The notes under the pieces were generated by a model. It saw only the letters and a list, made by a program, of their open reading frames with translations, did not search any database and was not told the DNA's origin. A DNA stretch of 47,332 nt from Candidatus Beckwithbacteria bacterium (lineage in GTDB: Bacteria; Patescibacteriota; Microgenomatia; UBA1400; UBA1449), in contig JAAZOH010000010.1 of NCBI GenBank assembly GCA_012797845.1, positions 1-47,332 of the forward strand. The letters are read 5' to 3'. Shown piece by piece: positions 36,015 through 44,043 of the stretch. Position 1 is the first letter of the stretch; each line of letters begins with the position of its first letter. Made by a program: the position numbers and the translations under genes.

Positions 36015-37553
36015 ATGGGCATGAGAAAAAGTTCAAAACTTAAAACTCAAAGTTCAAAATTTTTGGAACAAAAAGAGTTTATTTTTATTGCTAAATATGC
36101 TAATTGGTTGGCATTAATCGCTATATTAATTTATAGCCTTTTAGTTTGGTGGCCAACCAAGCTTCTACCTTATCATTGGGATAGTGCTGGCTTTGTAATC
36201 AATTCAGCTGTTGATCTACTTAAAACTAATTTTAATCCTTTAATTGCTCCATATTCAGACTTTGCTCATCCACCGCTACTAATTGCCTTGCTAGCTCTTT
36301 CATGGAAACTATTTGGTCAGCATATTATTGTCTCTCATCTACTTATGTTTTCTTTTTTACCGATTTTAATGTTTAGTACTTATTTAATTGGTAAAAAAAT
36401 TACTGATTCCATTTTGGGATTGGTAAGTGCTTTTATTATTGGCACAGTGGCAGTAGTTGTTGCTGAATATGGTTTGATTTACATAGATCTGCCAGTAGCT
36501 GCTTTGGGGACAGCTTTTTTAGCAGCTTGGCTGCATCGTAAACATTTCCTGGCAGGAATCATATTAAGCCTGGCAGCACTGATTAAAATCCCAATTTTAA
36601 TGCTTATTATTCCAATTCTTGCAGCTGATTTTTTAGAATTTGGGAAGAAAAAGCTGGAATGGAAAAAATTCCTACCATTATTGCTACCAATCACAGGCGT
36701 GGTAATTTGGCTCATATATCATAAAAATGTTACTGGCTGGTGGTTAGTTATGCCTGGCCGCGGTAGTTTAATTCCTAAAACCATTGGTCAATTTTTAGCT
36801 TCTTTTGGTTTTGTTTCTCAAAATTTATTACTAAACCAGTATCGATTTAGTTTACTTATCCTAGGGCTGAGCGGCTTTTTATACGTCTTAAGTCTTAATC
36901 CTAAAATTCGTATTGTAAAACCAGTTTCCACCTTGGGTTTAACTATTATTACTGGAATTATGTTTTTTACCTTGGCTGGAGAATTTGGCTTAAGATATGG
37001 AATTTTCTTATTACCAGCTTATGTTCTAACCATGATGTATTTTGTTCATCAAGCATTGCCTCAAAAATTATATTTATGGCCTGTGGGGATAATGATTGTC
37101 ATATTATTTCTTTTTACTTGGCATCCCAAAATCGCAGCTACACAGGATTATGAATTTAGACCACCGGAAAATCTAAGCTATCAAGATCTCATTTCAATAG
37201 GCAGGCAGGCAGCGTTATTCGTCAGTGTTAACTTTCCTCAGGCCAAATTTTATGGTGGTTTTCCGGAAAATTATCAGCTAGAGCAACCATACCAAGGCTA
37301 TGTTGATCAAGGGCTAGATTTCTCCCTATGTAAAGATTTTAAACCAGAACTTGATAAAATCCAGATTATTTATCTCCACCCTTACTCACCCACTCAAATT
37401 CCTTGCCGTCAATTGCTTGATATGGTTCCCACGCTACCGCTTAATAAATTTGAAAAAAACGGTAAGTGGCTAGAACTTTACATGGTTGATGCTAGTGCTA
37501 CTGCTCAACTTATTAAGACCAATACGGATAGCGCTCATGCTCAAGAACCATAG
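36015..37553 (+). CDS. GT39-like membrane glycosyltransferase
   Basis: This 512-residue protein has about 10 membrane helices and the loop HWDSAGFVINSAVDLLK followed by DFAHPPLLIALLALSWKLF, as in dolichyl-phosphate-mannose-type (GT39/PMT) enzymes. These move a sugar from a lipid-linked donor to an acceptor outside the membrane. The soluble C-terminal part (about 380-512) is small. Two ATGs (36015 and 36021) are equally likely. It overlaps the flippase gene by 17 bases, and both belong to a glycan cluster. Donor and acceptor cannot be read. Confidence 0.78.
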   Translation: MGMRKSSKLKTQSSKFLEQKEFIFIAKYANWLALIAILIYSLLVWWPTKLLPYHWDSAGFVINSAVDLLKTNFNPLIAPYSDFAHPPLLIALLALSWKLFGQHIIVSHLLMFSFLPILMFSTYLIGKKITDSILGLVSAFIIGTVAVVVAEYGLIYIDLPVAALGTAFLAAWLHRKHFLAGIILSLAALIKIPILMLIIPILAADFLEFGKKKLEWKKFLPLLLPITGVVIWLIYHKNVTGWWLVMPGRGSLIPKTIGQFLASFGFVSQNLLLNQYRFSLLILGLSGFLYVLSLNPKIRIVKPVSTLGLTIITGIMFFTLAGEFGLRYGIFLLPAYVLTMMYFVHQALPQKLYLWPVGIMIVILFLFTWHPKIAATQDYEFRPPENLSYQDLISIGRQAALFVSVNFPQAKFYGGFPENYQLEQPYQGYVDQGLDFSLCKDFKPELDKIQIIYLHPYSPTQIPCRQLLDMVPTLPLNKFEKNGKWLELYMVDASATAQLIKTNTDSAHAQEP

Positions 37554-38835
37554 ACTTCAATCTATTTATAAATCCTCTCAAGCCTTACTACCTTTAGTAT
37601 TTTTCTGGTTTGCTAGTATTGTAGGAAATATTTGCAGCTGGGCACATAATCTTATTGCCAGCCATAATTTGAACTTACCTCAATTTGCTAACTTTACAAT
37701 TTACCAGACATTTCAATATTTATTTTCAATTTTTACGGTTTCTTACATGATCGCCGTCAATCGTTTTGGTTCTGCATACTTCAAAAGTAAATCTAGCAAA
37801 ACTATCTCACCTGTTTATTTTTCATTGTTTTTTAGCATAGTTTTGGGCTTAGTTAGCTCAGGACTTTACTTGCTTACTATTTCTTGGTGGACTAAGTATT
37901 TACACTTTTCGGCAATCACCTGGTTTTTCCCACTTAGTACTTTATTATTTTTAATTTCTGTCCCGCTATCTTGGACAAGAGGTATATTTAATGCCCAAGA
38001 GCAATATGTGACTAGTGGTGTCTCACACCTACTGGAAAGCTTTTCCAAAATCATACTGGCAGGATTGGCAACGCTAATTTTTTACAAGTTTGCTTTTATC
38101 TCTTTGGCTTTACCATTTTCTATGCTTATTGCTTTTGTTATAGCCTTGTTTCAGCTTAAAAAACCTTTGCAAATTTTATTTGCTAAACCTATAAAACTTT
38201 CAATTTCTAAAAGTTTTTTGCATTTTTATCTCCAAGCTATTGTGTTACAAATTGGCGCTCTAACGCTTATTAACATCGATGTCTTACTGGTTAAACATTA
38301 TTTTTCTCCACAGCAAGCTGGGGTTTATGCACTTTTAAGCTTAGTCGGCAAAACTATTCTCTTTGGTAGCCAAAGTTTCGCTTATTTACTTATTCCTATT
38401 GTTTCCAGCAAAATTGAAAAGGGAGAAGCTACTCAAAAAGCTTTTTTTCTGATTTTACTAATTACTACTGGCTCTGCTGCCCTGGCTTCAGCTTTGTTTT
38501 ATTTTTTACCAAACCTGGTTTTGCGACTTTTACTTGGTTCGCATTATCAACTGGTTTTACCATATTTAGGCGCCTATCAATTAGCCATGATTGGTCTGAC
38601 TATTGCTTTAACTTTTTCTGTATACCATCTGTTAAAAAAGCGGTTTTTATACACATTACTAGTCGTGATAGCCCTTGTATTTGAGACTGTACTGATTATA
38701 TTGAGACATCAAACATTGACTCAGGTAGTTGGCAATGTTTTACTTGCAGCTGGAACACTTTGTCTTTTCATGATAATAATGCATATGCATAAATTTATAA
38801 CAATGCTAAAAAACGGATATGGCCAGAACAATTAA
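37537..38835 (+). CDS. Oligosaccharide flippase (Wzx/MATE-like, MOP superfamily)
   Basis: This 432-residue integral membrane protein is made of about 12-14 helices with the MOP-type pattern: FWFASIVGNICSWAHNLIAS near the start, an internal polar break (LINIDVLLVKHYFSPQQAGV) and a MYGSQSFA-like YSLVGKTILFGSQSFAYL stretch. Such proteins move lipid-linked glycans from the cytoplasmic to the outer face. The ATG at 37537 overlaps the preceding gene by 17 bases; a longer start at 37486 is possible. It overlaps the next gene (38819) by 17 bases as well, so the three genes at 36015-39691 form a tight operon. Confidence 0.82.
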   Translation: MLKNHRLQSIYKSSQALLPLVFFWFASIVGNICSWAHNLIASHNLNLPQFANFTIYQTFQYLFSIFTVSYMIAVNRFGSAYFKSKSSKTISPVYFSLFFSIVLGLVSSGLYLLTISWWTKYLHFSAITWFFPLSTLLFLISVPLSWTRGIFNAQEQYVTSGVSHLLESFSKIILAGLATLIFYKFAFISLALPFSMLIAFVIALFQLKKPLQILFAKPIKLSISKSFLHFYLQAIVLQIGALTLINIDVLLVKHYFSPQQAGVYALLSLVGKTILFGSQSFAYLLIPIVSSKIEKGEATQKAFFLILLITTGSAALASALFYFLPNLVLRLLLGSHYQLVLPYLGAYQLAMIGLTIALTFSVYHLLKKRFLYTLLVVIALVFETVLIILRHQTLTQVVGNVLLAAGTLCLFMIIMHMHKFITMLKNGYGQNN

Positions 38836-39691
38836 AGTCAGCCTTGGTGTTTTTGCCCACAACGAAGAAAAAAATATCAGCAAGGTTTTAAATTCGATTT
38901 TAAAACAAAAAACTGAAATTGCTCAGATCACCGAAGTTTGGGTGGTTTCTTCTGGTAGCCATGATAAAACCAATCGAATCATCAGACAGTTTTCTAAAAA
39001 AGATAAACGGATCAAGCTTATGGAACAGTTTAGTCGAATTGGTAAAACTTCAGCTGTTAACACTTTTATCCGCCGGGCTAAATCTTCGGTTTTGGTCATT
39101 ATTAGTGCTGATCTCAGGCTTCATACTCATGCTATTGAAGAAATCATTACTCCATTTTTACATGCCAATATTGGCATGGTCGGAGCTCATGCTATTCCAA
39201 CTAATATTGCTAGCAATCCCATTGGCCAACAAGTTAGACTACTATGGAAGCTTCACCACTTAGTTTCCTTGCAAAACCCCAAATGCGGAGAGATGGTAGC
39301 ATTTCGGAAAGTGATCCGCCTAATTCCTAAACGTTTCTTTGATGAAGCCACGCTAGAAGTTTTATTAAAACTAATTGGCTATAAAGTTATTTATGCTCCT
39401 AGAGCTATTGTTTATAATAAAGGCCCCAGATCAACTCGAGAATTTATCCGTCAGCAGAGACGCAATTATGTTGGTCATCAATGGATTCAGAAACATTACA
39501 ACTACCAAGTAGCTACTATGGATACGACTAAAATTGGTCCTTTAATTATCAACTATTTGTTGACCAATCCTCGGGATTTTGTCCCTATGATTTATCTGCT
39601 GCTTTTACAGTTTGTCAGCCGTACTTTGGGCTGGTTTGATTACTATATTTTTGGTAAAAATCCCTTTGTTTGGAAAATGGTTAGTCGGTAG
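38819..39691 (+). CDS. GT2 family glycosyltransferase
   Basis: This 290-residue protein has a GT-A catalytic domain starting SLGVFAHNEEKNISKVLNSI and the nucleotide-sugar site region VVSSGSHDKTNRII. The usual metal-binding DxD is replaced by a weaker form in IISADLRLHTHAI. An RQQRRNYVGHQW segment resembles the QxxRW motif of processive GT2 enzymes. Two hydrophobic segments at the end (about 240-285) dock it to the membrane. It is probably involved in chain building before flipping by its neighbour. Its 3' end overlaps the convergent methyltransferase gene by 11 bases. Confidence 0.85.
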   Translation: MARTIKVSLGVFAHNEEKNISKVLNSILKQKTEIAQITEVWVVSSGSHDKTNRIIRQFSKKDKRIKLMEQFSRIGKTSAVNTFIRRAKSSVLVIISADLRLHTHAIEEIITPFLHANIGMVGAHAIPTNIASNPIGQQVRLLWKLHHLVSLQNPKCGEMVAFRKVIRLIPKRFFDEATLEVLLKLIGYKVIYAPRAIVYNKGPRSTREFIRQQRRNYVGHQWIQKHYNYQVATMDTTKIGPLIINYLLTNPRDFVPMIYLLLLQFVSRTLGWFDYYIFGKNPFVWKMVSR

Positions 39692-40460
39692 AAGAAAGTT
39701 TTTCTTGCTCAAGATGGTAATCATTTTTAAAATGAGGATTCTTAATAGCAGCAATAAAAGCTACGTCACCCCAAGTTACCGGCAGAGGAAAACCAAATAC
39801 AAATAATATTTGGGTTGGTAATTGCAAAAAAAGTTTTTCAAAAAGAGATAAATTAATATGTTTGTAAATTGGGTTTAAAAATCCGCTCATCCAGCGTTTG
39901 ACTGGCAACAAACCATTGGTTCTTAAACGTTGTTCCCAATCCTGAGCTGAAAGCAAATAAATATGGCTGGAATCTTGTAAACATTCCCAGGATTGTAATT
40001 TTCTGCGCAACATTAAGGAGCTGGCATTGGGAAAACTAACAATGAGTTTGCCGCTTGGTTTTAGAATTCGATGCATCTGAGAAAAAATAGCAGTATGATT
40101 GGTCACATGCTCTAAAACATCAAAACAAGTGATGATGTCAAACTCCTGATCAGGTAATTTTTTCAAATCATAAATGGACAGTTTTTTGAAAGAGGCTTTT
40201 GGAGCTTTTTTCTTAGCTAGCTTTAAAGCTTGAGTTGAAGTATCAACACCCAAACAAGCAAAATGATTTTGGACATGTTGTAAAAATTTAGCATCACCAC
40301 AGCCAATATCTAGTAGCTTGGCTTTTGGTTTTTTTTGAGCAAGAAGGTAAAAAAATATCGGCCCTTTTCTATCTATAAGTGAAAGTAAATAGGTGTGAAA
40401 TTTATTCTTTTTTTCAAATTTTTGATAATAAGAAGTATCAAAGTGGTTTTTCGAAGACAT
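39681..40460 (-). CDS. Class I SAM-dependent methyltransferase
   Basis: This 259-residue cytoplasmic enzyme has motif I LLDIGCGDAKFLQHVQ (about 50-65), an acidic residue ending the next strand (CLGVDTSTQALKLAKKK), motif II FDIITCFDVLEHVTNH and motif III LKPSGKLIVSFPNAS. These match the family of small-molecule or sugar methyltransferases often found in glycan clusters. It is transcribed opposite its neighbours, converging on the GT2 gene and diverging from the GT4 gene. The acceptor is unknown; an O-methylation of a surface sugar is the likeliest job by context. Confidence 0.88.
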   Translation of the reverse strand: MSSKNHFDTSYYQKFEKKNKFHTYLLSLIDRKGPIFFYLLAQKKPKAKLLDIGCGDAKFLQHVQNHFACLGVDTSTQALKLAKKKAPKASFKKLSIYDLKKLPDQEFDIITCFDVLEHVTNHTAIFSQMHRILKPSGKLIVSFPNASSLMLRRKLQSWECLQDSSHIYLLSAQDWEQRLRTNGLLPVKRWMSGFLNPIYKHINLSLFEKLFLQLPTQILFVFGFPLPVTWGDVAFIAAIKNPHFKNDYHLEQEKLSSTD

Positions 40461-40471
40461 ACTTTTTTCTA

Positions 40472-40561
40472 CTATGGTATATATAAGAGAATAACAAAAT
40501 AATTATAAACCAATCTAAAATCAAACGCGCCTCATTATAACAAATCATAGTCCTACCATAG
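40472..40561. promoter_or_regulatory. Inverted repeat spanning a divergent promoter region
   Basis: Perfect 8-bp arms CTATGGTA (40472-40479) and TACCATAG (40554-40561) lie at the two ends of the 105-base gap between the methyltransferase (minus) and GT4 (plus) genes, each close to a start codon. It could be a pair of operator half-sites; the gap holds no gene. Confidence 0.35.
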
Positions 40562-40565
40562 CTAT

Positions 40566-41669
40566 ATGCATATTGTTTTAAGTTCAATTTATCATGTTTC
40601 AGCTTACTTAGGCGGCAATGAACAGTATGCTCATCACTTAGCTCTAGGCTTAGTTCGAGCTGGACATCAAGTTAGTTACCTAACAGCTATTGCTGACAAC
40701 ACTAAATCTTTTCCTTACCGCTTGGTAATTAAACCAGCTACATTTGTAGCTGGCAAACCACTACTAGCCTTACCTTGGTTGTCAACATTATCAGGTTTAT
40801 CAGCAGATATTTTTCATGCTAGTGGTTCAGGCTTGCCTTTACTTAGCGTTGCTGCTTATTATCGCTTTCGTCACGTCCCAACTGTCTTAACCTATCAAGG
40901 TGATACTAATCCCCAAACTCCCTGGTTTAAGCTTGGTAGTTATATTGAGAATTGCGGCATTCACCATCTGTTTGACCAAATTATTACCACCTCACCATAT
41001 TATGAGCAGCTTTTACAAAAGCGTTGGCCAAACAATCAGATTCGCTTTGTTCCCATGATGCTAGCTGAACATTTTTCCCAAAAATTACCAAACAAAATTT
41101 CTGTGCGTAAAAAGTTAGGCATCTCTTCTCAAACAAAACTAGTCTTATTTGTCGGAGCTTTGAGTAGCCATCAATACTACAAAGGTGTCCAGGTTTTACT
41201 TCAGGCTGTCCAAACTTTGCCCAAACATTACGTGGTCCATATCATAGGCGAAGGAGATCAAAAAGCCGAGTATCAAAATATAGCTAAACAAATGGGACTT
41301 GAAAAACGAGTGGTTTTTCCAAGTCATATTAGCAATAAAGACTTGCTTAGTTACTATCTCGCAGCTGATATTTTTACCTTACCTTCCACCTCCAACTCGG
41401 AAGGTTTCGGTTTGGTACTTTTAGAAGCCATGGCCTGCCAAACTCCTACGATAACAACTACCATTATTGGTTCAGCTCCGTGGTTTCAAAAAGAACAAAT
41501 TACCCAACTTATTCCCCCAAATAATCCTCAGGCTTTAGCTAAAGCTATCATAAAAAATATGAACAAACCTGACAAAAATAGGATCAAACGGGCCTGTAGT
41601 TTTGCCCGCAGTTTAACTACACAAAACATGGTTCAAAAAACACTCAAACTTTATCAAGATTTACTATGA
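40566..41669 (+). CDS. GT4 family glycosyltransferase (first)
   Basis: This 367-residue GT-B enzyme uses a nucleotide sugar donor in the cytoplasm. The N-terminal domain starts MHIVLSSIYHVSAYLGGNEQ with the acceptor glycine loop. The C-terminal Rossmann domain has VLFVGALSSHQYYKGVQVLL, IIGEGDQKAEY and the donor-binding E-x7-E motif in SNSEGFGLVLLEAMACQTP. The chain overlaps the second GT4 by the four bases ATGA. The two act in the same pathway, probably consecutive steps of one surface glycan. Confidence 0.92.
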   Translation: MHIVLSSIYHVSAYLGGNEQYAHHLALGLVRAGHQVSYLTAIADNTKSFPYRLVIKPATFVAGKPLLALPWLSTLSGLSADIFHASGSGLPLLSVAAYYRFRHVPTVLTYQGDTNPQTPWFKLGSYIENCGIHHLFDQIITTSPYYEQLLQKRWPNNQIRFVPMMLAEHFSQKLPNKISVRKKLGISSQTKLVLFVGALSSHQYYKGVQVLLQAVQTLPKHYVVHIIGEGDQKAEYQNIAKQMGLEKRVVFPSHISNKDLLSYYLAADIFTLPSTSNSEGFGLVLLEAMACQTPTITTTIIGSAPWFQKEQITQLIPPNNPQALAKAIIKNMNKPDKNRIKRACSFARSLTTQNMVQKTLKLYQDLL

Positions 41670-42799
41670 AAAAAGTAGTTTTATTTTTAAATGAAAACCC
41701 GCTACCTAAAATGTTCACCACGGGATCAATTGCTGGCAAAGAGTTGAGGCTGCGAGCTGCTTTGCCGCAAATTGATGAAGTACATGTCATTGCTCGCCAA
41801 GGTCAAAGCGTCGTAGATCAAAGCAATCAAAGCATCGGTCCCTTAGAAAAAAAAGTATTTATTCATTTGTTGCCACCTTGGCCTTATTATTTAGCAGCTC
41901 TACCGCTTTTTTTCTGGGGATTATACTGGAGTTTAAAACTTAAACCTATTTCCATCGAAGCTGAAAGTCCCATCATTTCCGGACCAGCTGCCGTTTTGCT
42001 AGGAAAATTATTAAAAAAGCCAAGTTTAGTTGAAGTTAGAGCTAGCTATGACGAACTACCTAAACATAAGCTTACTTTTTTACCATTGCCAGTAAAACAA
42101 TGTTTACTAAACCTAGTTTTAATTCCAACACTTAAACATGCCAATATAGTTATTGCCAATTCTAAACTATATAAAAAACAATTAGCCAAACTGGGTATCA
42201 AATCTTACGAGCTAAATCCCGGTCTACAAAATACACCTAAGAAAATCCAAAAATCAAAACATACAATTTGTACTATTGGCTATTTGGGTCGGCTCGTTCC
42301 GGAAAAAGGAGTTGATATCCTTATTGAAGCTTTGGCTCAGCTAAATAGTTTGAATTTTAGATTAGAAATTGCTGGCCTTGGCCCCAGTCAAGATAAGCTC
42401 AAACAACTTGTTAAAAAAAGAGGCTTAATTAAAAAAGTTTCTTTCTTAGGTTTTACTAATAATTTTAAAGCTTTAGCTAGTTGGGATATTTTAATTAATC
42501 CCAATCTGGTCAAACATCCTTTAGAAATGGTTAATGCCGAAGCTGCTTTTATGGGAGTTCCGGTACTTTGTTTTGGCAACCAAGATTATCCCGAAACGGT
42601 AATAGATGGTCAAACTGGCTTAAAAATTAAAAATGTCAATTCTAAAGCTTTAGCTCAAGCTTTACAAAAACTAATAAAAAATTCTAAATTAAGAAAAAGA
42701 CTAGGCCAACAAAGCCAAGCTTTTGCCCTTAAAAACTACTCGTTTATTAGCCAGGTTAAACGACTCAAGCAGTTCTATCAAGAAAACAATATCATCTAA
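41666..42799 (+). CDS. GT4 family glycosyltransferase (second)
   Basis: This 377-residue GT-B enzyme has an N-terminal half more diverged than its neighbour (FTTGSIAGKELRLRAALPQI, ISGPAAVLLGKLLKKPSLVE) and a canonical C-terminal half (GYLGRLVPEKGVDILIEALA, LEIAGLGPSQDKLKQ). The donor-site acid region reads NPLEMVNAEAAFMGVPVLC-like (PLEMVNAEAAFMGVPVLC). The start codon overlaps the stop of the first GT4 (ATGA). An 86-base gap without an obvious terminator separates it from the convergent SGNH gene. Confidence 0.9.
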   Translation: MKKVVLFLNENPLPKMFTTGSIAGKELRLRAALPQIDEVHVIARQGQSVVDQSNQSIGPLEKKVFIHLLPPWPYYLAALPLFFWGLYWSLKLKPISIEAESPIISGPAAVLLGKLLKKPSLVEVRASYDELPKHKLTFLPLPVKQCLLNLVLIPTLKHANIVIANSKLYKKQLAKLGIKSYELNPGLQNTPKKIQKSKHTICTIGYLGRLVPEKGVDILIEALAQLNSLNFRLEIAGLGPSQDKLKQLVKKRGLIKKVSFLGFTNNFKALASWDILINPNLVKHPLEMVNAEAAFMGVPVLCFGNQDYPETVIDGQTGLKIKNVNSKALAQALQKLIKNSKLRKRLGQQSQAFALKNYSFISQVKRLKQFYQENNII

Positions 42800-42885
42800 A
42801 TCATTTATCCACTCCTTTAAAATCCATTTACCAAGTTTTTGTTTTATCAATCGCTTTTTTATGGAAAAGAAAAGTGTTTTATTTT

Positions 42886-43992
42886 TTATTCATTAATCTT
42901 TTCTGATCTTTCCAACATTTCTTGAAGTTTAGTATTAACTTTATCTGCTACAAAAGCATTCCCTTTAACATTGTAATGACCAGCAAACATGCTTTCTATT
43001 TCAGAAGAATGTAATGCTTGAAATTCTGGGGTCAAATCTAAATAAGGTATTTTCAATTCATTGCTTATTTGTGGCAGCAAAACTCGCCAGGCATTTAAGC
43101 TCACCATGTCATCCTTTGTTGGCAAATATAATATCAGTAGTTTGGTGTTTTTTTCTTGAGTTAGTTTATTCAAATCGGCCAGCATTGCTTTAACAATAGC
43201 TTGTTGCTTTTGCTGGCTATATTGCGAAACTTGAGTTGGTTTTGCTAATAATGTATTGATAAATGGTAATTTTTCAGCTACTTTTTGTAGTAGTGCAATT
43301 ATCCGCAATTTACTACCAGCTTGAGCAATGCGAATCGCACTACTACTTTTCTCAAGACTTAGTGGATAGTTAGCAACTTTTAACTCATTTCCTTTTAGAT
43401 CTAAAATTGGCTTACTGTAGCCATAGAGCGACTTTTCCCACATCCGATTAAAATCATCGCCAATAACCGCCAAGACGACAATATTGCTATCTAATTTAAC
43501 CCCGTCACGCTGGTACCATAAATAAGCCTGATCAACTCCATAACCACCTTGTCCCATATTAACGGTTTGGTAATTTTGATTTTGGTTTTGCAATTCAGCG
43601 CACCAAGTCTGGTCATTATCAACTCCATAACCCATGGTAAATGAATCACCCAGGCAAATAATCCTGGTTTTCCCGTCCGGGATTTTTTGGCTAAAATCTT
43701 GGCTATTCCGAAAGCCCTGGCTATTGGTTTGAAAAAAAACTCCTGGACCATACTTATTGGGCAAATCAACATTGGCTTTGCTAACCCAACCTAAAAGCTG
43801 GTCAGGCTGGGTATGGCTGGCTTCGGAGATTGGCAAACTATCTTTGATAAAAAGTACAGTACTAGCCAAACCTTCTACTAAAGCAAAAAGTAATAAGGTA
43901 ATAAGCAGTATTAATAAAATCGAAAGCAATACTTTAAGACCTTTTTTTTCTTCCGCTGGTGGTTTTTCCTCTTTGGGATCAGGTTCACTCAT
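42886..43992 (-). CDS. Membrane-anchored SGNH/GDSL hydrolase (AlgX-like)
   Basis: This 368-residue protein has a charged N-terminus, one membrane helix (about 18-45, LKVLLSILLILLITLLLFAL) and an outer SGNH hydrolase domain. Block I is CLGDSFTMGYGVDN with the serine at about 117; NMGQGGYGVDQ supplies the glycine/asparagine block; the catalytic histidine is in AGHYNVKGNAF near the C-terminus. AlgX/AlgJ-type proteins acetylate or deacetylate surface polysaccharides. The ATG at 43992 is preferred over 44013 because the latter overlaps a -10-like TATGAT. It is divergent from paralogue 3 of the DUF2723 family. Confidence 0.85.
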   Translation of the reverse strand: MSEPDPKEEKPPAEEKKGLKVLLSILLILLITLLLFALVEGLASTVLFIKDSLPISEASHTQPDQLLGWVSKANVDLPNKYGPGVFFQTNSQGFRNSQDFSQKIPDGKTRIICLGDSFTMGYGVDNDQTWCAELQNQNQNYQTVNMGQGGYGVDQAYLWYQRDGVKLDSNIVVLAVIGDDFNRMWEKSLYGYSKPILDLKGNELKVANYPLSLEKSSSAIRIAQAGSKLRIIALLQKVAEKLPFINTLLAKPTQVSQYSQQKQQAIVKAMLADLNKLTQEKNTKLLILYLPTKDDMVSLNAWRVLLPQISNELKIPYLDLTPEFQALHSSEIESMFAGHYNVKGNAFVADKVNTKLQEMLERSEKINE

Positions 43993-44021
43993 AAGCTTTT
44001 TTAAGCATATCATACTTACGG

Positions 44022-44027
44022 TATACT
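44022..44027 (+). promoter_or_regulatory. -10 element for the DUF2723 paralogue 3
   Basis: TATACT (44022-44027) precedes the ATG at 44044 by 16 bases; the start would be near 44034. The -35 region (TTTTAA at 43999-44004, 17 bases away) is weak. A TATGAT on the other strand (44014-44009) may serve the divergent SGNH gene. Confidence 0.4.
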
Positions 44028-44043
44028 AAGTCTGAAATTACTT

